This document shows, piece by piece, positions 31,524 to 40,488 of a DNA stretch of 64,000 bases. The number at the start of each line of letters is the position of its first letter. The stretch's first letter is position 1. Under the pieces are notes generated by a model. That model did no database searches. It was not told the origin of the DNA and saw only the letters and a program-made list of their open reading frames with translations. Made by a program: the position numbers and the translations under genes. The DNA comes from Nonomuraea solani (GTDB lineage: Bacteria > Actinomycetota > Actinomycetes > Streptosporangiales > Streptosporangiaceae), in contig NZ_FNVT01000006.1 of NCBI RefSeq assembly GCF_900108335.1, forward strand, positions 186,001 through 250,000, read 5' to 3'.

Positions 31524-32608
31524 TAAATCCCGACACCCCCACTGGGCGCACCGCCGACCGCGTACGACCTCGCTGGTGGATCTACCGGGGCACCGGCGAG
31601 CCCCTCCACGACACCCGGCTGAGCGAGCTCATCCCCGCCCCTCCGCCCTGGCGGCGGTTCGCCGACGGCGACGTGCTGCCCCCGCCCCCGCAGGACGACG
31701 CGGAGATCGTCCGCCGGCTGGGCGCGCAGTGGCCCGACCGGGCCCTGTCCGACGCGGCCTGGCACGAGGCCGAAATGGTCAACGCCACGCTGCTGTTACG
31801 CAGGCCGCTGCTGGTCAGCGGGCGGCCCGGCACCGGAAAGTCCGCCCTGGCCTACCGGATCAGCCGCGAACTCCGGCTCGGCCGGGTGCTGCGCTGGCAC
31901 ATCACCAGCCGGTCCACCCTCAATGCCGGGCTCTACGCCTACGACGCGATCGGCCGCGTACAGGACACCGCCACGTGGCGGGCCGGAACCGGCGAGGACG
32001 ACGAGCACAGCCGGCCACCGGAGATCGGCGAGTACATCCAGCTCGGCCCCCTCGGCACGGCGCTGCTCCCCTACGCCGAGCCCCGGGTGCTGCTGATCGA
32101 CGAGCTGGACAAGAGCGACCTGGACCTCGCCAACGACCTGCTGAGCATCTTCGAGGAGGGCTCGTACACCATCCCGGAGCTCCTGCGCGCCCGGCGCAGA
32201 GATCCCACGGTGCGGGTGCGCACGGACGACCCCCAAGGCGAGGCGGAGATCACGGAGGGACGGGTCACGTGCAACGCCTTCCCCATCGTCGTCATGACCT
32301 CCAACGGCGAACGCGAGTTCCCGCCCGCCTTCCTGCGCCGATGCCTGCTGCTCGACATCCGTGAGCCCAGCCGCGACGATCTCGCCGCCATGCTGACCGC
32401 CCACTTCGGCTCCGACGCGGCCGAGCAGTGGGGCGGCCTGCTGATCTCGCAGTTCCTGGAACGCGGCCGGGAACGCGGCGGCCTGGCCATCGACCAGTTG
32501 CTCAACTCCCTCTACCTGGCCTCCGCCCATCAGGACGGCAGGCCGGACGACATCCTGCGCATGGCGGAGACGCTGTGGCATCGCCTCGACGGACGGGCCT
32601 GGGAATGA
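31520..32608 (+). CDS. MoxR-type AAA+ ATPase
   Basis: The 362-residue protein contains Walker A GRPGTGKSAL (residues 101-110), Walker B VLLIDELDKSDLDLANDLL, and a sensor 1 segment PIVVMTSNGEREFPPAFLRRC, the typical MoxR set. It also has DRVRPRWWIYRGTGEPLH at the N terminus, seen in MoxR proteins of VMAP-type operons. It should act as a chaperone-like ATPase acting on the vWA-containing partner encoded next. Both ends overlap the neighbouring genes by ATGA. Confidence 0.88.
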   Translation: MINPDTPTGRTADRVRPRWWIYRGTGEPLHDTRLSELIPAPPPWRRFADGDVLPPPPQDDAEIVRRLGAQWPDRALSDAAWHEAEMVNATLLLRRPLLVSGRPGTGKSALAYRISRELRLGRVLRWHITSRSTLNAGLYAYDAIGRVQDTATWRAGTGEDDEHSRPPEIGEYIQLGPLGTALLPYAEPRVLLIDELDKSDLDLANDLLSIFEEGSYTIPELLRARRRDPTVRVRTDDPQGEAEITEGRVTCNAFPIVVMTSNGEREFPPAFLRRCLLLDIREPSRDDLAAMLTAHFGSDAAEQWGGLLISQFLERGRERGGLAIDQLLNSLYLASAHQDGRPDDILRMAETLWHRLDGRAWE

Positions 32609-35600
32609 GCGGCCATACGGAAGATCCGCCAGGACCCTCGTGGTCGGAGCTGAGGGACGCGCTGTATCTGGCCGCGTACCAGGACGCCGCCGCGCCCCGG
32701 CGCCACCGGGCCGCCTGGCCCGCCCAGCGACCGGCCCCGGGCAACGGGGACCATCCACCGCCGCGTACGGAGGAGGCCCTGCGGGAGCGGTTCGCGGAAG
32801 AATTCCAGGAGAGCCAGAACGACACCGTCGCGCATGAGACCCCCGAACCGGACCCGCCCTGGTTCGAGCCCTCACGGGACGAGCCCGCGCCCGACGGGGC
32901 GGCGCCGAGGGCGACGTTGCCCGGAGGGCATGCCCTGGGGATGGCCTTCAAGCCGTTGCGGCTGTGCCGGCCATCGGCCGACGCCTTCGAGATCGACGAG
33001 GACGCGACGGCGGAGCGCATCGCCGCCGACGACCTGTGGCTGCCGGAGTGCCGCCCGGCGGCGGAACCGCTCTTCTCCCTGCGCCTCGTCGTGGACGCCC
33101 ATCCCTCGATGGTCCTCTGGCACGACCTGGTCCGCCGGCTCAAGAAGCTGATGGAGGAGACGGCGGCGTTCCGTACCGTGGACGTGGTCTCCGTCGACAT
33201 CGCGAAAGCCGGCGCCCGGGCACGCCGTCGCGGCGGTCCGCCGTCCGGCGCCCTGGGCCCCGATCATCTCGTGCTCGTCCTCACCGACGGCCTCTCCCGG
33301 GGCTGGCGTACGGGCGACGCCGCCACCTACCTCCACGCGACCGCGCTGACCTCACCGGCGGCGGCGCTCAGCCTGATGCCGCAGGAGGTGTGGGAGTTCA
33401 CCTTTCCCACGGCTGTGGGCGCCTGGCTGGACGCCCACCGCCCGGCGCTCCCCAACCGCCTGGTCAGGGTCCGTGAGATCAGGTCGCACTCGTCCTGGCT
33501 GAGCGAGCCGTCGCGGGTGCCGCCGTACGCGCCCGTTCCCGTACCGCTGATGGAGCTGACGCCGGGCTCGCTCGGCCGCTGGGCGAAACTGGTGGCCACC
33601 GGCGGCCACCACGACATGGCCGTGCTGCTCACCGGCCCTCAGGGCGACCTGAACGGCAGGACCGTCCGGCACGACGCCATCGCCGACCCCGTCGAGAGCC
33701 GGGGCCGCGAGCTGGTCGATCTGTTCATGGCGCGGGCCACCCCGGCGGCGGCGGACCTGGCGAGGCGGCTGGCGGCGGCGCCGCTCAACATGCCGGTCAT
33801 CCGCGCGATCCAGGACACGATCCCGCACGCCGAGTCCTGGAACTTGGGCGAGATCATGATGTTCGGCCTGCTGCGGCGCCGTGACCACGGCATGGACGTG
33901 GAGGACGCCGGGCACGTGGGCTTCGACTTCCCCGACGGGGTCCGGGAGGAGCTCCTCGGGCAGAGCACGCGGGCGGCGACGCTGAGCGTGCTCAAGGAGG
34001 TGTCCCGATGCATCGGGCCGCACCTGGCGTCGTCGATCCCCGACGGCGAGGCGCTGGTCGCCTGGCAGGCCGACGCCGCCGACCCGCCCGTGACCAGCAG
34101 GACCCGTCCGTTCGTCCGGGCCATGTGCACCGCGCTCTCGGCTCTGTCCGGGCCGTATCTGGCGCGGGCCGATCGGCTCGGCGAACTCCTGCGGGAGGAC
34201 GGCTCCCGTGTAGCTACACAACGTGACAGTTCAGATACTCTTGGTTCTGGCATTACCGAGTTCCCTGAGCGAGAGATATCCCCGGCTGCCCTTGGAGGCC
34301 CCGTGTCTGGTTCGCCACAAATTGCGTCACCCGCCACGCAAGAGGAGCCACCTCGGGCGCCTCGCCGGATCGGCTCGAATCTGCCGCTGCGCAATCGAAA
34401 CTTCACCGGCAGGGAAGACCTTCTCACCGAGCTCCGGCGCCGCCTGGCGAGTGAGGGGACCACCGCCGTCCTGCCGGAGGCGCTGCACGGCATGGGCGGC
34501 GTGGGAAAGTCTCAGATCGCCATAGAATATGTCTACAGAAATAGCAAAGACTATCAGCTCATCTGGTGGATACCCGCCGAACAGACAAACTCGATAGTAC
34601 AGTCCTTGATTGAGCTCGGTGAGCAAATGGGGCTGCAGGCGGGCGCCGACCGCAGCGCCGTTCCGGCGGTTCTGGAGGCATTACGAGCAGGTCGGCCCTA
34701 CTCGAACTGGCTCCTGGTATATGACAACGCCGAGAATCCGGGCGAGGTCAGGAAATTCTTTCCCAACGACGGACCCGGGCGTGTGATGGTAACCTCGCGT
34801 AATTCTCAGTGGTCGACCCTGGCCAGCTCTCTTGAGGTTGATGTGTTCACCCGGGAGGAGAGCATCGCCCTCATCAAGCGGCGCAGCCCGCAGATTCTTC
34901 ATGATGCCGCCGACAGTCTGGCCGAGGCCCTCGGAGATCTTCCGCTCGCCGTCGAACAGGCCGCGGTGTGGCTGGCGGAGACCGGCATGCCCGCGCACCA
35001 ATACCTGGAGCTCTTCGAGACCAAGTGCGCCGAACTGCTCGAACAGTCGCCGCCCGCCGACTACGACCTGCCGGTGGCGGCGGCCTGGAACGTCTCGCTC
35101 GACCGGCTGCGCGAAGACTATCCGGCGGCCCTGCAACTGCTGCAGGTCTGCGCGTTCTTCGCGCCCGAGCCGATCGACCGCGACTTCTTCTCCAGAGTTC
35201 GCGGCGTGAGCGCGCCTCCGGCGTTGCGCGCGGCGCTGGACGACCCGATCAAACTCTCCCAGTCCGTACGCGAAATAGGCCGCTACGCCCTGGCCCGCAT
35301 CGACCACCGCAACTCCACCATCCAGGTGCACCGTCTGGTCCAGCGGGTGCTCATCGAGCAGATGAACGCCCAGGAACGCGCCGAGATGCGCCACTGCGCG
35401 CACGAGATCCTCTCCAACGCCGACCCCAGAAACCCGCAGCGCCCCAGCGAGTGGTCCCGCTACTCCGCCCTGCTGCCGCACGTGCGGGCCACCACCATGG
35501 TGGAGTGCGAGGACCCGTGGACCCGTCAGCTGGTGCTCAACGAGGCCCGCTTCCTGCTCGCCCGCAGCGACTACACCGAGTCGCTCGAACTCGCGGAAGA

Positions 35601-36840
35601 GGCGGCCAGGACCTGGCGGCCGGTGATCGGCGACGAGCACGAGCACATGATCCAGGCCGATCAGGTGCGGGCCGAGGCGCTGCGCTGGCAGGGGCGCCAC
35701 GGCGACGCGTACAAACTCCAGTCGGAGCTGGTCGAGCGCTGCCGCCGGGTGCTGGGCGAACGCAACGAGAACACGCAGCGCGCCCTGAGCGTGCTGGCGA
35801 TCCTGGTGCGGCTGCGCGGCGACTTCAACCGGGCCAGGGAGCTCGACCGGGCCGCCTACGAGACGACCCTGCGCGAGTTCGACGCCGACGACCCCGGCAC
35901 GCTGCAGGCGGCCCACAACTACGCCGTCAGCCTGCGCCTGGCCGGAGACTTCGAGGAGGCGTACCGGCTCGACGAGGACACCCACCAGCGCCTGATGGAG
36001 GTGCTCGGCGACGACCATCGGCAGACGCTCAACAGCCTGCACTCGCTCTACATCGACCAGCAGGAGCTGGGCCGCTTCCAGGCCGCCCTGGAGGGGCAGG
36101 AGAAGCTGCGCGAGCGCGCGCAGCGGTTGCTGGGCGAGGATCACTCGCTGACCATCTGGGTGTCCCGCGAGCTGTCGGTGACCCGGCGCAAGATCGGCGA
36201 TCACCACGGCGCGTACGAGCTCTCGCTCCAGGTGCTGGAGCTGCTGCGCAGGGTGCAGGGCGGCAAGTCGCTCGACACCGTCCGCGCGGCGCTCAACCAC
36301 GCCACCGACCTGCGCCAGACCGGCGACCTCGCGGCCGCCGCCGAGCTCGGCAGGCAGACGATGGAGCAGTGCGTCGAGTTGCTGGGCGAGCGGCACCCGC
36401 ACGCCTTCGCCACCCAGACGAACCTCGCGGTCACGCTGCGCCTGATGAAGCAGGTCGAAGCGGCCTGCGAGCTGGATCGCACGGCGGTGGAGGGTCTCGG
36501 CGAGGTGCTGGGCGCCGGCCATCCCCGCACCCTGCTGGCCAGGACCAACCTGGCCAGCGACGCCTACATGATGGGCCGTTTCCAGGAGGCTTACGACACC
36601 GACGCCGACGTGCTGGAGCACAGCGCCCAGGCGCGGGGCGAGAAGCACTCCGCGACGCTGGCGGTCATGGCCAACCTGGCCCTCGACCTGCAGAGCCTGG
36701 GCAGGACCGATGAGGCCAAAAAGCTGCACGACAAGGCGCTGGCCTTGTTCCGCAAAGTGCACGGGCCCGACCACCCCGCGACCCGCGATCTGGAGAACTT
36801 CACCAGGGCCAACTGCGACATCGACCTGCTCAGCATCTAG
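32605..36840 (+). CDS. SAV_2336/vWA-like, NB-ARC and tetratricopeptide fusion (FxSxx-system TPR protein type)
   Basis: This 1411-residue cytoplasmic protein has three parts. Residues about 110-580 are SAV_2336-N-like with a vWA-like core: LFSLRLVVDAHPSMVLW carries a degenerate MIDAS (D164, H166 in place of Ser, S168) and LVLVLTDGLSRGW the second motif. Residues about 600-960 form an NB-ARC STAND ATPase with NRNFTGREDLL, P-loop ALHGMGGVGKSQIA (near 630), LLVYDNAENP and GRVMVTSRNSQW, followed by GDLPLAVEQAAVWL. From about 965 to 1405 at least nine TPR-like units (for example LGEDHSLTIWVSREL, LGERHPHAFATQTNLAV) provide a sensor surface. The TPR/NB-ARC part is typical of the FxSxx-COOH peptide systems. 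Its last 11 bases overlap the convergent HExxH gene. Confidence 0.85.
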   Translation: MSGHTEDPPGPSWSELRDALYLAAYQDAAAPRRHRAAWPAQRPAPGNGDHPPPRTEEALRERFAEEFQESQNDTVAHETPEPDPPWFEPSRDEPAPDGAAPRATLPGGHALGMAFKPLRLCRPSADAFEIDEDATAERIAADDLWLPECRPAAEPLFSLRLVVDAHPSMVLWHDLVRRLKKLMEETAAFRTVDVVSVDIAKAGARARRRGGPPSGALGPDHLVLVLTDGLSRGWRTGDAATYLHATALTSPAAALSLMPQEVWEFTFPTAVGAWLDAHRPALPNRLVRVREIRSHSSWLSEPSRVPPYAPVPVPLMELTPGSLGRWAKLVATGGHHDMAVLLTGPQGDLNGRTVRHDAIADPVESRGRELVDLFMARATPAAADLARRLAAAPLNMPVIRAIQDTIPHAESWNLGEIMMFGLLRRRDHGMDVEDAGHVGFDFPDGVREELLGQSTRAATLSVLKEVSRCIGPHLASSIPDGEALVAWQADAADPPVTSRTRPFVRAMCTALSALSGPYLARADRLGELLREDGSRVATQRDSSDTLGSGITEFPEREISPAALGGPVSGSPQIASPATQEEPPRAPRRIGSNLPLRNRNFTGREDLLTELRRRLASEGTTAVLPEALHGMGGVGKSQIAIEYVYRNSKDYQLIWWIPAEQTNSIVQSLIELGEQMGLQAGADRSAVPAVLEALRAGRPYSNWLLVYDNAENPGEVRKFFPNDGPGRVMVTSRNSQWSTLASSLEVDVFTREESIALIKRRSPQILHDAADSLAEALGDLPLAVEQAAVWLAETGMPAHQYLELFETKCAELLEQSPPADYDLPVAAAWNVSLDRLREDYPAALQLLQVCAFFAPEPIDRDFFSRVRGVSAPPALRAALDDPIKLSQSVREIGRYALARIDHRNSTIQVHRLVQRVLIEQMNAQERAEMRHCAHEILSNADPRNPQRPSEWSRYSALLPHVRATTMVECEDPWTRQLVLNEARFLLARSDYTESLELAEEAARTWRPVIGDEHEHMIQADQVRAEALRWQGRHGDAYKLQSELVERCRRVLGERNENTQRALSVLAILVRLRGDFNRARELDRAAYETTLREFDADDPGTLQAAHNYAVSLRLAGDFEEAYRLDEDTHQRLMEVLGDDHRQTLNSLHSLYIDQQELGRFQAALEGQEKLRERAQRLLGEDHSLTIWVSRELSVTRRKIGDHHGAYELSLQVLELLRRVQGGKSLDTVRAALNHATDLRQTGDLAAAAELGRQTMEQCVELLGERHPHAFATQTNLAVTLRLMKQVEAACELDRTAVEGLGEVLGAGHPRTLLARTNLASDAYMMGRFQEAYDTDADVLEHSAQARGEKHSATLAVMANLALDLQSLGRTDEAKKLHDKALALFRKVHGPDHPATRDLENFTRANCDIDLLSI

Positions 36841-38620
36841 CCGCCGAGAGCCATTCGGCCAGCTCTTCCGGTCCTGGCGGCCGCACGCCGTCGCGCCGTA
36901 GCGCGGCGTGCAGCGCCAGGACCAGTTCGGGGCGTTCCAGGAGCGGCGACGTGCGCGAGTCGCCGGCCAGGCCCATCCCGATCCAGGCGCCGGGGTCGGC
37001 GCTCGCGCTCCGGTAGAGCGGCAGCGCCTTCGCGGGGTCTCCGGAGATGAGCGCGACGTCGGCGATCCCCAGAGGGCCGTCCGCCAGGGCGCGGGCCCGT
37101 TCGAACGCTTCCTGATCCGTGCACCGCAGGCGGGCCAGCCAGGTCCGCCCGTCGCCCGGTAAGGCCGGATGATGCTCGCCGATCCGCGTCCCGGGCAGCG
37201 AGCGGGGCGGCGGGAGGCCGGCCGACCAGCGGCGGGCCAGCGCGGCGGCGTCGTTCTCGCGCACCACCAGATGGGCCGCCCGCCAACCGGCCAGAATGTC
37301 GCGGCAGCACAGGTCCGCCAGCCAGGCCGCGGTGCCGTGCACCGGCTCGCGCCAGAGCGCGCGTCCCGCCTCCGCCAGCGTGGCGACGATGCGCCCGCCG
37401 GCCTCGGTGAGACCGGTGGCCCCGCGCAGCGCGGCGAGCGCGATCCGCAGTTGCCAGCGGTGCAGGGCGAACTCGAAGTCGGCGCGCTCCCCGCCCTCAT
37501 GCCGCTGGTTCTGCCAGAAGACGGCCACCCCCATGAAGGCGTGCGCCCCGTAGAGCAGCCCGCGCAGTGGGCGTGGGTCTCCCCGCCAAGGGGCGAAATA
37601 GGCCGGTTCTGGGCCTTCCAGAACGGGGGTGAAGAGCGGCGTCAGGTCGTCGATGGTGCTGAGGAGCTGGTGCCGGGCCTCGTGGACCAGCGTGACGGCC
37701 AGCGACACCGCGTCGGCGGGCAGGGACATCGTGATCGCGCCGTAGGCGTCCGGCACCGTGGCGCTGACGACCCGCAGCGCGCTGCGCCCGTCGACCGGCA
37801 CCAGCGATCGGACCGTCCTCGTCACCGTGCGGTGCGCGGCGGGGTGCCGCGCGCGCAGCAGCTCGTACGCCTCCCGCAGCAGCTCACGCCAGCGCCGTAC
37901 GTCCTTGGCCGGCAGCCACGCCGGATCACGCACCCCGCGAAAGTCCCGGTACGGCGAGAGGTGGTCGAGGAGCAGCCTCCTGCCCTGCTCGGTCACGTCG
38001 ATGACGGGCACCGGCGACCAGCCCTCGGCCGGGCGGGACAGGTCGTCGGGCAGGCGTACCGATCCGCTGTCGCCGAAGACCACCGTCCCGTGCGCCCGGC
38101 TCTCCACGCCCACGATCGCCCATTCCCCGCGTCCCACCGTGCCGGTCATGCCCAGGGACGGCAGCCACAGCCGTCCCCGCCTGGCCGGGATCCGCAGCGA
38201 GCAGGGCATGCCCGCCCGGATCGCGGCGGCCGCGGCGAGCGTGGCGAACAGGTTCGCGCCGGCTCGCGCGGGCGGCTCTCCGCCCTGTTCGGCCGCCGCG
38301 CCGTACGCGACCCGCCGCAGCAGCCGGAAGGCCCAGGCGCCGACGGCGGGATCGCGGAGCACCTCGTCGAGGGCGTCCGGCGCGCGGCGCTGCACCGCCA
38401 CCAGCACGGCCCAGGACATACCGGGCGGGGTGGGCGGGATAACATCGTGGCGCCGAATATGGTCGGGCGAATCACCCGTATTCAAGATGGCCGCGAAAGC
38501 CGTGAGCAGCCGGCTCCGCTGTGACGATTCGAGAATGGCGAGATCCGCTGAGCCCACGTCTCCCATGGCCACCGCCATGAGCACACGAAAGGGAACCCGA
38601 TAGGGCTCAGGTCTGATCAA
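36830..38620 (-). CDS. HExxH-motif protein, probable alpha-ketoglutarate-dependent peptide beta-hydroxylase
   Basis: The 596-codon frame begins at TTG (38620) overlapping the precursor gene by 14 bases; GTG 38584 or ATG 38578/38566 are alternative starts and no ribosome-binding site decides. The zinc-protease-like motif is LVHEARHQLLSTIDDL (HEARH, about residues 313-317), followed by PRPLRGLLYGAHAFMGV, which is conserved in the HExxH family found next to FxSxx and other RiPP genes. That family was recently reassigned from presumed peptidases to iron/alpha-ketoglutarate peptide hydroxylases; assignment here rests on motif and context. The C-terminal 100 residues contain TPR-like LGIADVALISGDPAKALPLY. 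It is probably translated together with the peptide gene upstream. Confidence 0.78.
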   Translation of the reverse strand: MIRPEPYRVPFRVLMAVAMGDVGSADLAILESSQRSRLLTAFAAILNTGDSPDHIRRHDVIPPTPPGMSWAVLVAVQRRAPDALDEVLRDPAVGAWAFRLLRRVAYGAAAEQGGEPPARAGANLFATLAAAAAIRAGMPCSLRIPARRGRLWLPSLGMTGTVGRGEWAIVGVESRAHGTVVFGDSGSVRLPDDLSRPAEGWSPVPVIDVTEQGRRLLLDHLSPYRDFRGVRDPAWLPAKDVRRWRELLREAYELLRARHPAAHRTVTRTVRSLVPVDGRSALRVVSATVPDAYGAITMSLPADAVSLAVTLVHEARHQLLSTIDDLTPLFTPVLEGPEPAYFAPWRGDPRPLRGLLYGAHAFMGVAVFWQNQRHEGGERADFEFALHRWQLRIALAALRGATGLTEAGGRIVATLAEAGRALWREPVHGTAAWLADLCCRDILAGWRAAHLVVRENDAAALARRWSAGLPPPRSLPGTRIGEHHPALPGDGRTWLARLRCTDQEAFERARALADGPLGIADVALISGDPAKALPLYRSASADPGAWIGMGLAGDSRTSPLLERPELVLALHAALRRDGVRPPGPEELAEWLSAARC

Positions 38621-38840
38621 GAGTCGCGAAGGGCGTACTCGGCGCCGTTACGGGCACGCTTCCGCACAACGCGGCCATGCTGCCCTCGCAGAGCGGGGCG
38701 GCGTTGTCCGTGAGGTGCTCGCGCAGGGCGACGATGACGGCTTCGAGCCCGTTGACCTCCCACAACGCGCCGAGAGGCACATCCGTCAGATCGATGAGGT
38801 GCGACTCGAGGCAATCGCTCGTCTTCACCGCAGGGGTCAT
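38607..38840 (-). CDS. FxsA-like RiPP precursor with non-canonical C terminus
   Basis: The 77-residue peptide (ATG 38840; a GTG at 38858 would add six residues) contains IDLTDVPLGALWEVNGLEAV, the conserved leader pattern of FxSxx-COOH cyclophane precursors. The expected ending F-x-S-x-x is absent; instead the C terminus is STPFATLDQT, with Phe followed by Thr and four more residues. No radical-SAM/SPASM maturase (FxsB) gene lies nearby. The HExxH hydroxylase gene immediately follows with overlap, so the peptide may be modified by hydroxylation instead of cyclophane formation. The TPR/NB-ARC partner of FxSxx systems is encoded by the convergent operon. Identity as precursor is inferred from leader similarity and context. 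Confidence 0.6.
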   Translation of the reverse strand: MTPAVKTSDCLESHLIDLTDVPLGALWEVNGLEAVIVALREHLTDNAAPLCEGSMAALCGSVPVTAPSTPFATLDQT

Positions 38841-39025
38841 ATCTCCATGGTGACTCACGCGCCAACTTCGCGATAGCCCTCGCTGGATATAGGTGACTGC
38901 GTGGCTATTGCGGCAAATGCGGTCGAGGGCCCAGTGATATTGCATGCGTTATGGGCGTGGCCGCCCCGAACGAATACCCGGCCGAATATAAGGTGACTCG
39001 GCCATTGCCTCGCGAAGGGACACCG

Positions 39026-40411
39026 ATGCTCGATCAGCTGACCGCCGGCGCGGCGCAGGACGACACCCACGATCCGGATCCGGCCGCGGCGGAGGTCGTC
39101 GGCGTCACGATCGTGTGGTCCGACAACAACGGCATCTCGCGCTCGCGCACCGTGCCCATCGGCGAGTTCGGCGCCGCCGTCGAACGGGGGGTCGGTGTGA
39201 CGCCGCTGTTCGCGGTGTTCGACTCCCACGACGGGATCACCTTCGAACACGCCCCGCTCGGCACACCCTCGGGCGACATCCGGCTGGTGCCGGTCTCCGA
39301 CCGGATCGTCCGGCTGGCCGGGCAGCCCGGGTTCGGGTGGGTGCCGGGACGGCAGGTGGCGGCGGACGGGTCCGCGTGGCCGTACGACCAGCGGGGCGTG
39401 CTGGAGCGGCAGGTCGACCGGGCGGCGGCGCTCGGGCTGGACTTCCTGGCCGGCTACGAGATGGAGTTCCACCTCAGCCGGGCGGACGGGGACGACGGCG
39501 ACGACGTGCGCCCCATCTACGAGGGGCCCTCCTACGGGCCGACGAAGATGCTGGCCGTCGACGCCTTCGCCGCGCAACTGCTGCGCGACCTCGACCACAA
39601 CGGCGTGCCCATCGGCCAGCTCCACGGCGAGTACGGGCCGGGGCAGTTCGAGTTCAACATCGCCCCCGCCGACCCGGTCACGGCCGCCGACCTGCAGCTC
39701 CTGGCGCGGCAGACCGTGCACGCGGCCGCTCGCGCGCATGGCCTGCGGGCCAGCTTCGCCCCGCTGGTCACGCTCGGCCAGGTGGGCAACGGCTGGCACC
39801 TGCACACCTCGCTGTCCCGTGCCGGTACGAACCTGCTGTCCGGCGGCGACGGGCCCGCGGGCATCACCGCCGAGGGCGGCGCCTACCTGGCCGGGCTGCT
39901 GCGCGACCTGCCCGCGATCGTGGCCGTCACCGCGCCCAGCCTGTCGTCGCTGCAGCGGCTGCGGCCCGGCTACTGGTGCGGCGCGTACGCCTTCTGGGGC
40001 GTGGAGAACCGGGAGGCGGCGCTGCGGCTCGTACCGGCCACTCCGCTGCTGGGCGCCGGGCACGCCAACGTCGAGCTCAAGCCGTCGGACGCCTCGGCCA
40101 ACCCCTACCTCGCCCTCGCCGTCGTCATCGCCGCGGGGCTGGCCGGCATCGAGGACGGGCTCACGCCGCCGGGCCCGGTGCAGGAGAACCCGGACCGCTG
40201 GAGCGGCGAGCGGCGCGCCGAACACGGCGTCCACCGGCTGCCCACCACAGTCGAGGAGCAGCTCGGCGCGCTGCTGGGCAACCGGCGCGTCCGCAGCGCG
40301 CTGGGTGAGGAGCTGACCGACGCCTTCCGCGCGGTCCGCACGTCCGACGCCGCCCGCGCGGCCGGCCGGGACGCGGCGGAGGTGGTCCGCTCCTACCGCT
40401 GGTTGTACTGA
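39026..40411 (+). CDS. Glutamine synthetase family protein (gamma-glutamyl-amine ligase type)
   Basis: The 461-residue enzyme starts at the ATG preceded by GAAGGGA. It has the GS catalytic motifs: EMEFHL, HGEYGPGQFEFNI, GNGWHLHTSL, RPGYWCGAYAFWGVENREAALR and ELKPSDASANPYLALA. It lacks the beta-grasp and adenylylation features of GlnA and resembles PuuA-like ligases that glutamylate polyamines or other amines. The ABC transporter operon begins 77 bases downstream on the same strand, so its substrate could be an imported amine or peptide; this is inference. Confidence 0.88.
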   Translation: MLDQLTAGAAQDDTHDPDPAAAEVVGVTIVWSDNNGISRSRTVPIGEFGAAVERGVGVTPLFAVFDSHDGITFEHAPLGTPSGDIRLVPVSDRIVRLAGQPGFGWVPGRQVAADGSAWPYDQRGVLERQVDRAAALGLDFLAGYEMEFHLSRADGDDGDDVRPIYEGPSYGPTKMLAVDAFAAQLLRDLDHNGVPIGQLHGEYGPGQFEFNIAPADPVTAADLQLLARQTVHAAARAHGLRASFAPLVTLGQVGNGWHLHTSLSRAGTNLLSGGDGPAGITAEGGAYLAGLLRDLPAIVAVTAPSLSSLQRLRPGYWCGAYAFWGVENREAALRLVPATPLLGAGHANVELKPSDASANPYLALAVVIAAGLAGIEDGLTPPGPVQENPDRWSGERRAEHGVHRLPTTVEEQLGALLGNRRVRSALGEELTDAFRAVRTSDAARAAGRDAAEVVRSYRWLY

Positions 40412-40488
40412 CCCGGTTATATTCATACTTTGCAGGTAGGTTATGGTGGGTTTCGTCCGGCCTCGTGCTACCGAAGGGCGATTCCCCC

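Noticed and set aside
34681..37500. 939-codon minus-strand frame across the TPR gene and HExxH gene
   Set aside because: It mixes antisense of the TPR gene with an off-frame reading of the HExxH gene; neither part resembles a protein family.
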